Origin: Streptomyces sp. WMMB303
Lineage (GTDB): Bacteria; Actinomycetota; Actinomycetes; Streptomycetales; Streptomycetaceae
DNA: 64,000 nucleotides
Direction of reading: 5' to 3'
NCBI RefSeq assembly: GCF_029351045.1
Contig: NZ_JARKIN010000001.1
Span: forward strand, 2,008,001 to 2,072,000
Below are positions 35,256-46,643 of this stretch, piece after piece. The position numbers and the translations under genes are program-made. Within the stretch, counting starts at the first letter, position 1. Each line of letters starts with the position of its first letter. The notes under the pieces were generated by a model. That model did not search any database. It had not been told where the DNA came from and worked only from the letters and a program-made list of their open reading frames with translations.

Positions 35256-36098
35256 CTAACCGCTCCCCGGGCCACCGTCCGGCCCGGTACCCGCGGATCC
35301 GGCCGGACGCGGCAGCCCCGCCGACCCGGCCGGCAGGTCCTGGCCGCTGGACGCCTGCCGGATGTACCGCAGGGAGCGCAGCCCGCGCTCCAGGTGCCAG
35401 TGCAGATACGCCGAGACCAGCCCCGAGCCCTCCCGGCGGTGCCGGTGCTCCGAGGCGTCCGCCGTCGCCCAGTCGCCGGTCAGCAGCGCGCCCAGCAGCC
35501 GCAGCGCCTCCGGGGAGGGCACCACGCTGCCCGGCACCCGGCAGTCGGCGCACACCACACCGCCGGACGCGACGGAGAAGAACCGGTTCGGACCGGGCAG
35601 ACCGCACTTGGCGCAGTCCGCGAAGCTGGGCGCGTAGCCGCCCATCGCCAGGGAGCGCAGCAGGAAGGCGTCCAGCACCAGACCAGCGCCGTGCTCACCC
35701 GACGCCAGCGTCCGCAGGCCGCCGACCAGCAGCAAGTACTGCTGCACGTTCGGCTCGCCCTCGTGGTCGGTGAACCGCTCGGCGGTCTCCAGCATGGCCG
35801 TACCGGCGGTGTAGCGGTCGTAGTCCGCCACGATGCCCTGGCCGTACGGGGCGATCGTCTCCGTCTGGGTGCACAGCGGCAGGCCCCGGCCCACCAACTC
35901 GCTGCCCCGTGCGAAGAACTGCACGTCGACATGGCAGAAGGGCTCCAGCCGGGCCCCGAACTTCGACTTCGTCCGCCGCACCCCCCGCGCCACGGCCCGC
36001 ACCCGGCCGTGGCCGCGGGTGAGCAGCGTGATGATGCGATCGGCCTCGCCCAGCTTCTGGGTGCGCAGGACGATGCCGTCGTCACGGAAGAGGCTCAC
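35256..36098 (-). CDS. recO: DNA repair protein RecO
   Basis: 280 aa from GTG 36098 (VSLFRDDGIVLRTQKLGEAD). OB-fold N-terminus RIITLLTRGHGRVRAVARGVRR, then the helical middle and a zinc finger with CAKCGLPGP and CADCRVPGS. It loads RecA with RecR/RecF during gap repair. The C-terminal ~35 residues (after ERGLRSLRYIRQ) are Gly/Pro/Ala-rich and variable. Confidence 0.95.
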   Translation of the reverse strand: MSLFRDDGIVLRTQKLGEADRIITLLTRGHGRVRAVARGVRRTKSKFGARLEPFCHVDVQFFARGSELVGRGLPLCTQTETIAPYGQGIVADYDRYTAGTAMLETAERFTDHEGEPNVQQYLLLVGGLRTLASGEHGAGLVLDAFLLRSLAMGGYAPSFADCAKCGLPGPNRFFSVASGGVVCADCRVPGSVVPSPEALRLLGALLTGDWATADASEHRHRREGSGLVSAYLHWHLERGLRSLRYIRQASSGQDLPAGSAGLPRPAGSAGTGPDGGPGSG

Positions 36099-36275
36099 GC
36101 GATCACCGACGCGTTCCGGGTGCAGCACATGAGGGCATTGTCCCGCACCCCGGTGGCGGCCTGTGGCTCCCGGGGCGCGGAGGCCCGGCACGGGGGGCGA
36201 GCTCACCGAGTGCGCACGGTCGCGCACCGAGGGCTCACACCGGCCGCCGGCACCCCCGGTCCACCGGGAGCTACG

Positions 36276-37697
36276 TCACCGGGCGGGCGGGCCGGTGCGC
36301 TGCTCGCCGCGCTGCTCGCGCAGGGCACGGCGGAGCCAGTGGAAGGAGTCCTTCGGGGTGCGCTCGCACGTCGGGTAGTCCACGTGGACCAGGCCGAAGC
36401 GCTGTGCACAGCCCTCGGCCCACTCGAAGTTGTCCAGCAGCGACCAGACGAAGTAGCCGCGCACGTCGAGGCCCTCGGTGATCCCCCGGTGCAGGGCGCG
36501 CAGATGGGCGTCGTGGAAGGCGATGCGGCGCGCGTCGCGGGTGCGGTCCGGGTAGGAGCAGCCGTTCTCGGTGACCAGGACCGGGGGCAGCCGGTCACCG
36601 TACCGGTCCCGGAGGATGTGCAGCGTCTCCGGCAGTCCCTCGGGGACGACCGCCCAGCCGAATCCGGTGCGCTCCCTCCCCGGCAGCTCGTGCAGGGTGA
36701 AGGGGAGTTCGGCGGGAATCCCGACGCCCGCGAACCCGCCGTCGGCGGGCCCGGCGTCCGCGGGCCCGGCGTCCGCGGCGGGCCGCGGCTCGGGGGCGCC
36801 GACCAGGGTGGGCTGGTAGTAGTTGACCCCGTACCGGTCGAGGGGTTCGCTGATGGCCTTCAGGTCCTCGTCGACCGGGCCCGGCAGCAGCGCGGCCAGC
36901 CCCTCGTCCGGATAGCGGCCCAGCAGCAGCGGATCGGCGAACAGCCGATTGGTCAGGGTGTCGTAGAGGTCCGCCGCTGCGGCGTCCGCCGCGCTGTCCG
37001 TCCGCGGCCGCACCGGGCCGTGCGAGTTGGCGATGCCGATGGAGCCCACGCCGCGCGCCCGCAGCGCCCGTACCGCGAGCCCGTGACCGAGCAGTTGATG
37101 GTGCGCGACCGGCAGCGCGTCGAACAGCAGCCGCTCGCCGGGCGCGTGTGCCCCGAGGCCGTGGCCCAGCAGCGTCAGTTCGGCGGGCTCGTTCAGGGTG
37201 ATCCAGTGCGCGACACGGTCCCCGAGCCGGGCGGCGACCGTGTCGGCGTAGTCGGCGAACCGCTGCGCGGTGTCGCGCCGCAGCCAGCCGCCGCGCTCTT
37301 CCAGCGCGAGCGGGGTGTCCCAGTGGAAGAGCGTCGGTACGGGCCGGATGCCGGCCTCGCACAGGGCGTCGACGAGCCGGTCGTAGAAGTCGAGTCCGGG
37401 CCCGTTGACCGGCCCGGCGCCGGAGGGCAGGACGCGGGGCCAGGAGACGGAGAACCGGTAGGCGTCGACGCCGAGCTCGCGCAGCAGTGCCACGTCCTCG
37501 GGCCAGCGGTGGTAGTGGTCGGTGGTGACCGAGGCGTCGCTGCCGTCCTTGATCCGGCCCTGCTGCCGGACGAAGACGTCCCAGGCGGAGGGGCCGCGCC
37601 CGTCCTCGTCGAGCGCACCCTCGATCTGGAAGGCGGAGGTCGACACGCCCCACAGGAATCCGTCGGGGAAGACCGGCAGCGGCTGATGACTCGTCAT
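36276..37697 (-). CDS. GH1 beta-glucosidase
   Basis: 473 aa from the ATG at 37697. FPDGFLWGVSTSAFQIEGA, HYHRWPEDVALLRELGVDAYR, the acid/base WITLNEPAE and the nucleophile LVTENGCSY followed by DARRIAFHDAHLRALH give both catalytic Glu. The final FGLVHVDYPTCERTPKDSF is standard. A short Ala/Pro/Gly/Asp repeat (AADAGPADAGPADGG) around residue 330 is unusual. No signal peptide, so probably cytosolic hydrolysis of imported cellobiose-like sugars. No transporter or LacI gene adjacent. Confidence 0.94.
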   Translation of the reverse strand: MTSHQPLPVFPDGFLWGVSTSAFQIEGALDEDGRGPSAWDVFVRQQGRIKDGSDASVTTDHYHRWPEDVALLRELGVDAYRFSVSWPRVLPSGAGPVNGPGLDFYDRLVDALCEAGIRPVPTLFHWDTPLALEERGGWLRRDTAQRFADYADTVAARLGDRVAHWITLNEPAELTLLGHGLGAHAPGERLLFDALPVAHHQLLGHGLAVRALRARGVGSIGIANSHGPVRPRTDSAADAAAADLYDTLTNRLFADPLLLGRYPDEGLAALLPGPVDEDLKAISEPLDRYGVNYYQPTLVGAPEPRPAADAGPADAGPADGGFAGVGIPAELPFTLHELPGRERTGFGWAVVPEGLPETLHILRDRYGDRLPPVLVTENGCSYPDRTRDARRIAFHDAHLRALHRGITEGLDVRGYFVWSLLDNFEWAEGCAQRFGLVHVDYPTCERTPKDSFHWLRRALREQRGEQRTGPPAR

Positions 37698-37827
37698 CCC
37701 GGGAGCCCACCAAGCGGGCGCCCGACGCGTCAATACCCGTGCGCTGCACAGCCGTTGGCCGACGTGGCGCGGCGGCCCGACGGGCCGCCGGTGCCCGGGG
37801 CTCCGGCCCCGCGGCAGGTCCCGGGGG

Positions 37828-38493
37828 TCAGGAAGGGGTGCGGGCCTGGAGCAGCAGCCGGTCCACGTCGTCGGCACCGATCCGCAGCGCCCGCCCGACG
37901 GAGGCGAGCACCTCGCGCTCCGCCGAGCAGTACATGCCGTCGGCGAGCGCGATCCGCGCACCCTGGAGCAGCAGGGACTCGCGACCGGGCACGGCCAGAT
38001 GCGGGGTGAGCGGCGCGAGCACGTCGTGCAGTTCGAGCTCCAGGGAGATGCTCCCGCCGCGTTGCCTGCTCTCCGCGGTGACGGCGGCGAGCAGCGCGGT
38101 CAGCTCCTCCTCGGCGCAGCCGGGGAAACCGGCGGCCCGCACGGTCTCCGCGGCCGTCTCGCGGGCGGCAGGCGCGTCCGCGCCGCCTGCGGCCAGCACG
38201 GCGAGCGCCACACTGTGCACGGCCTCGCGCAGCATGGCGGCGAGCCGCGCCGTGGTGGGCCGCTCGAGCGCTTCGGGGCCGAAGTGGCCCCGGCATGCGA
38301 CGCATTCGACGACGGGCCCGGCCGCGCCGCGCGGGACCAGCGGAATGTTCAGAACGACGAATCTGCGTCGTCCGGTGCGCCTGCGGTAGCGGCGGTCTCC
38401 GCCGCAGCCGGGGCAGAAGAAGTCGCCGTCGTCGAGGGTGCGCCAGCTCGTGCGGACCCCTGCCAGGCGTACACGGAAGGGTCGTTGACGCAT
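37828..38493 (-). CDS. TerB-like protein with N-terminal zinc-ribbon
   Basis: 221 aa from the ATG at 38493. N-terminal FFCPGCGGDRRYRRR and VVECVACRGHFG are two CxxC knuckles of a zinc ribbon. The C-terminal ~130 residues are an alpha-helical TerB-like domain (SVALAVLAAGGADAPAARE, LLLQGARIALADGMYCSAE, VLASVGRALRIGADDVDRLL). Related proteins occur in stress and tellurite loci; a direct role here is unknown. Stand-alone gene. Confidence 0.85.
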   Translation of the reverse strand: MRQRPFRVRLAGVRTSWRTLDDGDFFCPGCGGDRRYRRRTGRRRFVVLNIPLVPRGAAGPVVECVACRGHFGPEALERPTTARLAAMLREAVHSVALAVLAAGGADAPAARETAAETVRAAGFPGCAEEELTALLAAVTAESRQRGGSISLELELHDVLAPLTPHLAVPGRESLLLQGARIALADGMYCSAEREVLASVGRALRIGADDVDRLLLQARTPS

Positions 38494-38573
38494 GGGCCTC
38501 GCACCTCCATCACGATTCGGCAACGTCGCCGGGTGACGTGATATTAACCACAGCCGGGGGGCCGGAGACACCC

Positions 38574-38599
38574 CCCGGAGGGATTTCGGTCCCTCCGGG
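38574..38599 (-). terminator. Hairpin downstream of leuA
   Basis: CCCGGAGGGA (38574-38583) pairs with TCCCTCCGGG (38590-38599), loop TTTCGG. It is located 60-85 nt past the leuA stop on the minus strand. A clear T-tract is absent. Confidence 0.6.
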
Positions 38600-38658
38600 T
38601 GTCAGGTCCTCCGGCTCGCGGCGGCTTCCGGGGCGGGGTACGGGTACCGGGCCGGGCG

Positions 38659-40755
<2,097 letters not shown>

Positions 40756-40806
40756 TCATCGCCGCAACCGGTGACAGTTCGGTGACTCAGTGCCACATTG
40801 CTCTGT

Positions 40807-41904
40807 ATGAACGCACCTCGCGCGCACTCATCGCAGACCCATCCCGTCTTCTGCACGATCGTGCCTCCGCACCTCCTCGACCAGGTGTCCAGGAGCAGCG
40901 ACGATCTACTCTCCCGGCCCGCGCGGCGCACTCTGGAGCAGGACGCGACCCAGCGAACCCGACGCCAGATCACTACCGTCCGTCACGGCCTGCTCGCGGG
41001 GGCACCGGTCGCCCCGGACATCGACCCCGCAGAACGCACTCCGCAGCGCACCATCTCCGACGCGGACAACAAGGAGCGGCTCCCCGGCGAGGAGGTCCGC
41101 ACCGAGGGCAGCGAGCCCGTGCGGGACGCCTCGGTCAACCGGGCCTACGCGGGTCTGGGTGCCACCTTCGAGCTCTATCTGAGCGTCTACGACCGCTACT
41201 CCATCGACGGCGCCGGGCTCCCCCTGGACGCGACGGTGCACTACGGCGAGGAGTACGCCAACGCCTTCTGGGACGGCGAGCAGATGGTCTTCGGCGACGG
41301 CGACGGCGAGATCTTCCGCGACTTCACCCTGCCGGTGGACGTCATCGGGCACGAACTGACCCACGGCGTGACGCAGTACAGCGCCAACCTGGAGTACTAC
41401 GGCCAGTCCGGGGCGCTCAACGAGTCGGTCTCCGACGTCTTCGGCGCCCTGATCAAGCAGCACAGCCTGGGCCAGAGCGCGCAGGAGGCCGACTGGCTGA
41501 TCGGCTCCGGGCTGTTCACCGACCGGGTGGAGGGCGCGGCCCTGCGCTCCATGAAAGCGCCCGGTACGGCCTACGACGACGACGTGCTCGGCAAGGACCC
41601 GCAGCCGGCCACGATGGAGGACTACGTCTCCACCGGCGCCGACAACGGCGGGGTGCACATCAACTCCGGCATCCCCAACCACGCCTTCTACCGGCTCGCC
41701 GTGGACCTGGGCGGCAACGCCTGGGAGCGCGCGGGCCAGATCTGGTACGACACCCTCACGGGAGGTTCGCTGCAACCGGACACGGACTTCGCCGCGTTCG
41801 CCGCGGCGACCACCGAGGCGGCCTCGGCCCGCTACGGCGACGGCAGCGACGAGCACGAGGCGGTGCGCAAGTGCTGGTCCGAGGTGGGTGTGACGCCGGA
41901 GTGA
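40807..41904 (+). CDS. Protealysin-like M4 metalloprotease
   Basis: 365 aa from the ATG at 40807 (an in-frame TTG at 40798 is less likely). No signal peptide. The N-terminal precursor carries CTIVPPHLLDQV, the PP-x-x-L motif of short protealysin-type propeptides. The catalytic domain has VIGHELTHGVTQYSANL (HExxH), GALNESVSDVFGALI with the third zinc ligand Glu, and IPNHAFYRLAVDLGG with active-site His. It is likely a cytosolic or non-classically released thermolysin-family protease, followed 86 bp later by its emfourin-type inhibitor. Confidence 0.93.
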   Translation: MNAPRAHSSQTHPVFCTIVPPHLLDQVSRSSDDLLSRPARRTLEQDATQRTRRQITTVRHGLLAGAPVAPDIDPAERTPQRTISDADNKERLPGEEVRTEGSEPVRDASVNRAYAGLGATFELYLSVYDRYSIDGAGLPLDATVHYGEEYANAFWDGEQMVFGDGDGEIFRDFTLPVDVIGHELTHGVTQYSANLEYYGQSGALNESVSDVFGALIKQHSLGQSAQEADWLIGSGLFTDRVEGAALRSMKAPGTAYDDDVLGKDPQPATMEDYVSTGADNGGVHINSGIPNHAFYRLAVDLGGNAWERAGQIWYDTLTGGSLQPDTDFAAFAAATTEAASARYGDGSDEHEAVRKCWSEVGVTPE

Positions 41905-41990
41905 CCGCGGCGGCAGCCGGCTGACACCATCCGCCCGAACCCGCCCGTCCGGCCCTTACCGTGCGGCCGCCGGGCGGGGAGGATGGAGCT

Positions 41991-42269
41991 ATGCGTATCA
42001 CTGTCATCCGCACAGGCGGCTTCGCCGGGCTCACCCGTCGGGCCACCGTCGAGACCGCCGACCGGCCCGACGCCGAGGAGCTCGCGCAGCTCGCCGACCA
42101 GGCGGTGCGCGAGGGCCTCAGCGAGGCGCCGACGGGCGTACCCGACGGGTTCCACTACGAGGTCGATGTGGCGACCGACCAGACGGCCGCCTCCGCTCAC
42201 TTCGCCGACCCCAAGCTCACCGAGGCGCAGTCGGCACTGGTGAGAAAGGTGCTCAAGGAGGGTGCGTGA
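41991..42269 (+). CDS. Emfourin-type protealysin inhibitor
   Basis: 92 aa from the ATG at 41991, with GGGGAGGA upstream. MRITVIRTGGFAGLTRRATVE and LAQLADQAVREGLSEAP followed by FHYEVDVAT match emfourin, a small slow tight-binding M4 inhibitor first described downstream of Serratia protealysin. Its position right after the protease gene on the same strand supports this. It would keep the protease inactive in the producing cell. Confidence 0.8.
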   Translation: MRITVIRTGGFAGLTRRATVETADRPDAEELAQLADQAVREGLSEAPTGVPDGFHYEVDVATDQTAASAHFADPKLTEAQSALVRKVLKEGA

Positions 42270-42359
42270 GCGGCCCGGTCACGCACGGGTCCGGCAGCCC
42301 CTGCCCGGGACCCGGCCCCGCGCGGGCGGGCCCCGTCGGGGCAGGTGGCACGGGTCCCG

Positions 42360-43160
42360 TCAGGGCAGGTAGTACATGGGGTTGGGCATCTTGACCGTGC
42401 GGCCGGAGTGTCCGCCCTTGAGATCGCTGTACTGGTCGCCGAAGTTGGCGAGGATGTCGTAGCCCTGCGCCTCGATGTGCTTGCGGGTGCCCGACTTGTA
42501 CTCGATCGTCGTGCAGTCGCTGCCGCACTTGAGGTAGGGCGGCGGGTGCTCCTCGTCCTTGAGGAAGAAGTGCTCCTTGTCGACCGGGTTGCGGTAGCCG
42601 GCCTTCTTGAGGTTCCGGACGCTCCAGTCGCGCTGGTACTCCTTGCGCCCGGTCACCAGGAAGACGGTGATGCCCTTGCCGTGCGCCCAGTTGACGAGCT
42701 TGCGCATGCCGAAGACCGGGTCCATGTCGGTGGTCCGCAGATAGTCGTCCTGCGCCCGCGGCGTGTAGTGGTAGCCGATCCGCCGCTCGAAGTTGTAGGT
42801 GAGCAGGGTGGTGTCGTCCACGTCGACGACGAGGGCCGGCTTGTCGCCGGAGCCGTGCCGGGTTCCCTGGCCGTCGTACCGGCGCAGGTCCCGGGTCAGC
42901 TCCTTGCGGGCCTTCGCGGCGATGCGGCGGGTCTGCTTCGCGTAGTTGCTGTGGGGCGACGCGTAGTGCTCGCCGTCGGGGGTCTCGATGTCGCCGTAGT
43001 ACGCCTCGATCTTCGTCTTCACCTGGTCGAGGTTGGGGATCTCCTTGTCGGTCCTGGGCACGGCGTGCTCGGCTGTGGCCTGGCCGACGCCGAAGAAGGC
43101 CGTGCCCGCGACAGCGGCGACGGCCACGAGCGGCAGAACGGAACGGAGAGGACGGGGCAT
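42360..43160 (-). CDS. Secreted HAD-family acid phosphatase (subfamily IIIB)
   Basis: 266 aa from the ATG at 43160 with a Sec signal peptide (VLPLVAVAAVAGTAFFGVGQATA, AxA-type site near residue 30). The HAD nucleophile motif is ALVVDVDDTTLLTY, then ITVFLVTGRKEYQRDW (motif II Thr), GYRNPVDKEHFFLKDE with a Lys, and LANFGDQYSDLKGG as the acidic motif. The family removes phosphate from nucleotides or sugar phosphates outside the membrane. Gene stands alone. Confidence 0.9.
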   Translation of the reverse strand: MPRPLRSVLPLVAVAAVAGTAFFGVGQATAEHAVPRTDKEIPNLDQVKTKIEAYYGDIETPDGEHYASPHSNYAKQTRRIAAKARKELTRDLRRYDGQGTRHGSGDKPALVVDVDDTTLLTYNFERRIGYHYTPRAQDDYLRTTDMDPVFGMRKLVNWAHGKGITVFLVTGRKEYQRDWSVRNLKKAGYRNPVDKEHFFLKDEEHPPPYLKCGSDCTTIEYKSGTRKHIEAQGYDILANFGDQYSDLKGGHSGRTVKMPNPMYYLP

Positions 43161-43450
43161 TGCACGGCTCCTCGCGGCGAATTGGCAGGGGCATGAGAAC
43201 TCGGGGAACGTAGCAGGGCGTCCGACACCGCATCTACGCGCGAAGATTCAATGCTTCGCAAAACCTGCCAGGCACCGGCGCGGAAGCTCCGCAGCGGACC
43301 GCTCCCGGTGAGAGGGCCGGTCCGGACCCGGAAGGCACTATGGTCGGGGGCGAACCGCACGGCCGGTCCGCCGTACCGGGCGTCCCCCCAGGCCGGGTCA
43401 GCGGCAGCAACACTCGACGGCGATCGACGGGGATCGACGGGGAAGGCACG

Positions 43451-44683
43451 GTGAGCACGGTGAGCACGCGCGGGAGCCCCGGGGCCGGTCGGCCCCTGCC
43501 CGGCCGGCCGGGACCCGGCCTCGTCCATCCGACCCGTCCGCACCCCTCGCACGGGCACCCCCGGCAGCAGCATCGCGCCGCCCTCTCCCGCCCGCTCTTC
43601 GACCCGCTGGCCGCCGTCCGCCCGTCCGACGCGCCGCGCTGGGACGTCTATCTGACCGGCACCGTCTTCCTGGACATCATCTTCACCGGGCTCGACTCCG
43701 CGCCGGTGCGCGGCACCGAGTCCTGGGCCCGCGGCATGGGCTCCTCGCCCGGCGGCATCGCCAACATGGCGACGGCGCTCGCCCGGCTGGGGCTGCGCAC
43801 CTCGCTGGCCGCCGCGTTCGGCGACGACATGTACGGCGACTACTGCCGCGAGGAGCTGGAGGGGGGCGAGGGCATCGACCTGTCGCTGTCCCACACCGTC
43901 CCCGGCTGGCACTCCCCCGTCACCGTCTCGATGGCGTACGAGGGCGAGCGCACGATGATCTCGCACGGTCACGAGGCGCCGCCGAAGAACGCCGCGACCG
44001 CCTACGATCCGGACGCGCCCGAGTGCCCGCCCCCGGCCACGGCGTGCGTCTCCTCACTGGTGCCGGGCCGCCCCCAGGAGTGGGTCGGAACCGCCGCGCG
44101 GCGCGGCAGCCGGATCTTCGCCGACGTCGGCTGGGACGAGACCGGCCGCTGGGACCCGGCGGCGCTGGCCGAACTTCCCGACTGCGAGGCGTTCCTGCCC
44201 AACGCGGCCGAGGCGATGCGCTACACCCGTACCGAGACCCCGCAGGCCGCCGCGCACGCCCTGGCCGAGCATGTACCGGTGGCCGTGGTGACGATGGGAG
44301 CGGAAGGCGCCTATGCGGTGGACGCGCGCAGCGGGGAGACGGCCACCGTGCCGGCGATCACCGTGGAGGCGCTGGACACCACCGGCGCCGGGGACGTGTT
44401 CGTCGCCGGGTTCGTCACCGGCAGCCTCGCCGGATGGCCGCTGGCCGACCGGCTCGCCTTCGCCGGGCTGACCGCCGCGCTGTCCGTGCAGGAGTTCGGC
44501 GGCTCGCTGTCGGCACCCGGGTGGCCCGAGATCGCCGCCTGGTGGCGCCGGGTGGGCTGCCAGGAGGCCGACTGCGGCCACTACTCCTTCCTGGACCGCA
44601 TCCTCACCGACTGCGCGGCCTCGGCGCCTCCCCGGCGCGCCGTCCCCACGCTCGGTTTCCGCCGCACCGGCGACGACGGCTGA
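43451..44683 (+). CDS. PfkB-family carbohydrate/nucleoside kinase
   Basis: 410 aa from GTG 43451 (43460 also possible). The N-terminal ~60 residues are His/Pro-rich and variable. The ribokinase fold begins DVYLTGTVFLDIIFTGL, with GSSPGGIANMATALARLG (substrate GG motif), EAFLPNAAEAMRYT, and the catalytic LDTTGAGDVFVAGFVTG with the anion hole GAGD. Members phosphorylate sugars or nucleosides. C-terminal CQEADCGHYSFLDRIL is lineage-specific. Substrate unknown. Confidence 0.9.
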   Translation: MSTVSTRGSPGAGRPLPGRPGPGLVHPTRPHPSHGHPRQQHRAALSRPLFDPLAAVRPSDAPRWDVYLTGTVFLDIIFTGLDSAPVRGTESWARGMGSSPGGIANMATALARLGLRTSLAAAFGDDMYGDYCREELEGGEGIDLSLSHTVPGWHSPVTVSMAYEGERTMISHGHEAPPKNAATAYDPDAPECPPPATACVSSLVPGRPQEWVGTAARRGSRIFADVGWDETGRWDPAALAELPDCEAFLPNAAEAMRYTRTETPQAAAHALAEHVPVAVVTMGAEGAYAVDARSGETATVPAITVEALDTTGAGDVFVAGFVTGSLAGWPLADRLAFAGLTAALSVQEFGGSLSAPGWPEIAAWWRRVGCQEADCGHYSFLDRILTDCAASAPPRRAVPTLGFRRTGDDG

Positions 44684-44865
44684 GGCCGGCGGCGGCCCGG
44701 TGCGGACCGTACGGACCGTGCGATGGCGCGCGGCGGGAGCCCCCGCCCGCGGCGGAACGCCGACGGGGCGGCATCCGCGGCGTGTTGCCGGCGGGTGCCG
44801 CCCCGGGCGGGACGAGGTGCGGGAAGTCCGGGGCTTCCGGGAAGTGACCCGCGGGTGCACGCGGA

Positions 44866-45654
44866 CTACTTCGGATCCCGCCGGAAGGCCGACGTCGACC
44901 AGCGGTAGCCGAGTGCACCGAGCACCAGACACCAGGCGAGGGCCAGCCACCCGTTGTGGCCGATCTCCGTGCCGAGCAGCAGCCCGCGCAGGGTCTCGAT
45001 GGCCGGCGTGAAGGGCTGGTACTCGGCGATCGGCTGGAACCAGCCCGGCATCGAGTCGATCGGCGTGAAGGCGCTGGAGATGAGCGGCAGCAGGAACAGC
45101 GGCACCGCCATGTTGCTGGCGGCCTCGGCGTTCGGGCTGGCCGTCCCCATCCCGACCGCGATCCAGGTGACGGCCGCCGCGAACAGCGTCAGGAAGCCGA
45201 ACGCGGCCAGCCACTCCAGGACGGTGGCATCCGTGGAGCGGAAGCCGATGGCCACGCCGACGGCACCGACCAGCACGACGCTGGCGATCGACTGGATCAC
45301 GCTGCCGACGACGTGCCCGATGAGCATGGACCCGCGGTGGATGGCCATGGTGCGGAAGCGGGCGACGATGCCCTCGGACATGTCGGTGGCCACGGAGACC
45401 GCGGCGCCGACGACGGTGCTGCCGATGGTCATCAGCAGGATGCCCGGGAGAAGGTACGCGAGGTACGCGGAGCGGTCGGCGCCGCCGGCGATCCCCGCGC
45501 TCATCGCGTCTCCGAAGATGTAGACGAACAGGAGCAGCAGCATCACGGGAGTGAGCAGCAGGTTCAGCGTCAGCGACGGGTAGCGGCGCACGTGCAGCAG
45601 ATTGCGGCGCAGCATCGTGGACGAGTCGCGTACGGCGAGGGTGAGTGCGCTCAT
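44866..45654 (-). CDS. DrrB-like ABC exporter permease (system 2)
   Basis: 262 aa. ABC2_membrane family: LLLTPVMLLLLFVYIFGDAM, YLLPGILLMTIGSTVVGAAV, TDMSEGIVARFRTMAIHRGS and SSAFTPIDSMPGWFQPIAEY. It shares blocks with the permease at 32272. The start overlaps the ATPase stop by 4 bp (ATGA at 45651-45654). Confidence 0.93.
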   Translation of the reverse strand: MSALTLAVRDSSTMLRRNLLHVRRYPSLTLNLLLTPVMLLLLFVYIFGDAMSAGIAGGADRSAYLAYLLPGILLMTIGSTVVGAAVSVATDMSEGIVARFRTMAIHRGSMLIGHVVGSVIQSIASVVLVGAVGVAIGFRSTDATVLEWLAAFGFLTLFAAAVTWIAVGMGTASPNAEAASNMAVPLFLLPLISSAFTPIDSMPGWFQPIAEYQPFTPAIETLRGLLLGTEIGHNGWLALAWCLVLGALGYRWSTSAFRRDPK

Positions 45655-46616
45655 CGCGTTGCCTCCTCGGGCTGGTGGTTCTGGGCGGGCACGGTGGTGG
45701 AGCCGGTCAGGGCGAAGAACACGTCGTCGAGGTCGGGGGTGTGCACGGTCAGTTCGTCGGCCTCGACACCGGCCGAGTCCAGCCAGTCGAGGAGGGAGCG
45801 CAGTTCGCGCTGGCTGCCGTCGCTGGGGATCTGCAGCGCGAGCGCCTCGTCGTCCCGGGCCGTCTCGCGCAGCGCGGCGGCCGCCGACCGGTAGGCCGCC
45901 GGGTCGGTGAAGCGGAGCCGGATGTGTCCGCCGGGGATGAGCCGCTTGAGCTCCTCGGCTCTCCCTTCGGCGGCGAGCGTGCCGTTGTCGAGCACCGCGA
46001 TCCGGTCGGCGAGTTCGTCGGCCTCCTCCAGGTACTGGGTGGTGAGGAAGACCGTCACCCCGTCGGAGACGAGTTCGCGGATGATCTGCCACATGGTGTG
46101 GCGGCTGCGCGGGTCGAGGCCGGTGGTCGGCTCGTCGAGGAAGATGATCCGCGGGCCGCCCACCAGCGTCATGGCGATGTCCAGGCGGCGCTTCATACCG
46201 CCCGAGTAGCCGGCCGCGGGCTTCTTCGCGGCCTCCACCAGGTCGAACCGCTCCAGCAGCGCTGCGACGGTACGGCGCCCCTCGCGCTTGGGGAGCCGGT
46301 GCAGGTCCGCCATCAGGAGCATGTTCTCCTCGCCGGTGATCAACCCGTCGACCGCGGAGAACTGTCCGGTGACCCCGATCGCGGCCCGTACCGCCTGGGG
46401 GGCGGTGGCCAGGTCGTGGCCGCCGACGCGCAGGTCACCGGCGTCGGGGGAGACGAGGGTGGAGAGGATCTTGACGGCGGTGGTCTTGCCGGCGCCGTTC
46501 GGGCCGAGCAGGGAGAAGATCGTGCCGGTGGGCACCGACAGGTCGATGCCGTCGAGGACGACCTTGTCGCCGTAGGACTTGCGCAGCCCCTTCGCCGCGA
46601 TGGCCAAGTCGGTCAT
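45651..46616 (-). CDS. DrrA-like ABC exporter ATPase (system 2)
   Basis: 321 aa. Walker A LLGPNGAGKTTA, signature GYSGGMKRRLDIAMTL, Walker B IIFLDEPTTGLDPRSR and FLTTQYLEEADELADR, with the C-terminal DrrA extension ending in LDDVFFALTG. It is 27 bp after the DUF4097 gene and overlaps the permease gene, forming a three-gene operon. Probable export of a hydrophobic compound. Confidence 0.94.
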   Translation of the reverse strand: MTDLAIAAKGLRKSYGDKVVLDGIDLSVPTGTIFSLLGPNGAGKTTAVKILSTLVSPDAGDLRVGGHDLATAPQAVRAAIGVTGQFSAVDGLITGEENMLLMADLHRLPKREGRRTVAALLERFDLVEAAKKPAAGYSGGMKRRLDIAMTLVGGPRIIFLDEPTTGLDPRSRHTMWQIIRELVSDGVTVFLTTQYLEEADELADRIAVLDNGTLAAEGRAEELKRLIPGGHIRLRFTDPAAYRSAAAALRETARDDEALALQIPSDGSQRELRSLLDWLDSAGVEADELTVHTPDLDDVFFALTGSTTVPAQNHQPEEATR

Positions 46617-46643
46617 GACAGGTGCTCCTTCGAAAAGCTGTGG

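Noticed and set aside
42270..42359. GC-rich hairpin between the emfourin and HAD phosphatase genes as a terminator
   Set aside because: CCTGCCC/GGGCAGG arms are only 7 bp, with a long GC spacer. In a genome of this composition such pairs are expected by chance.
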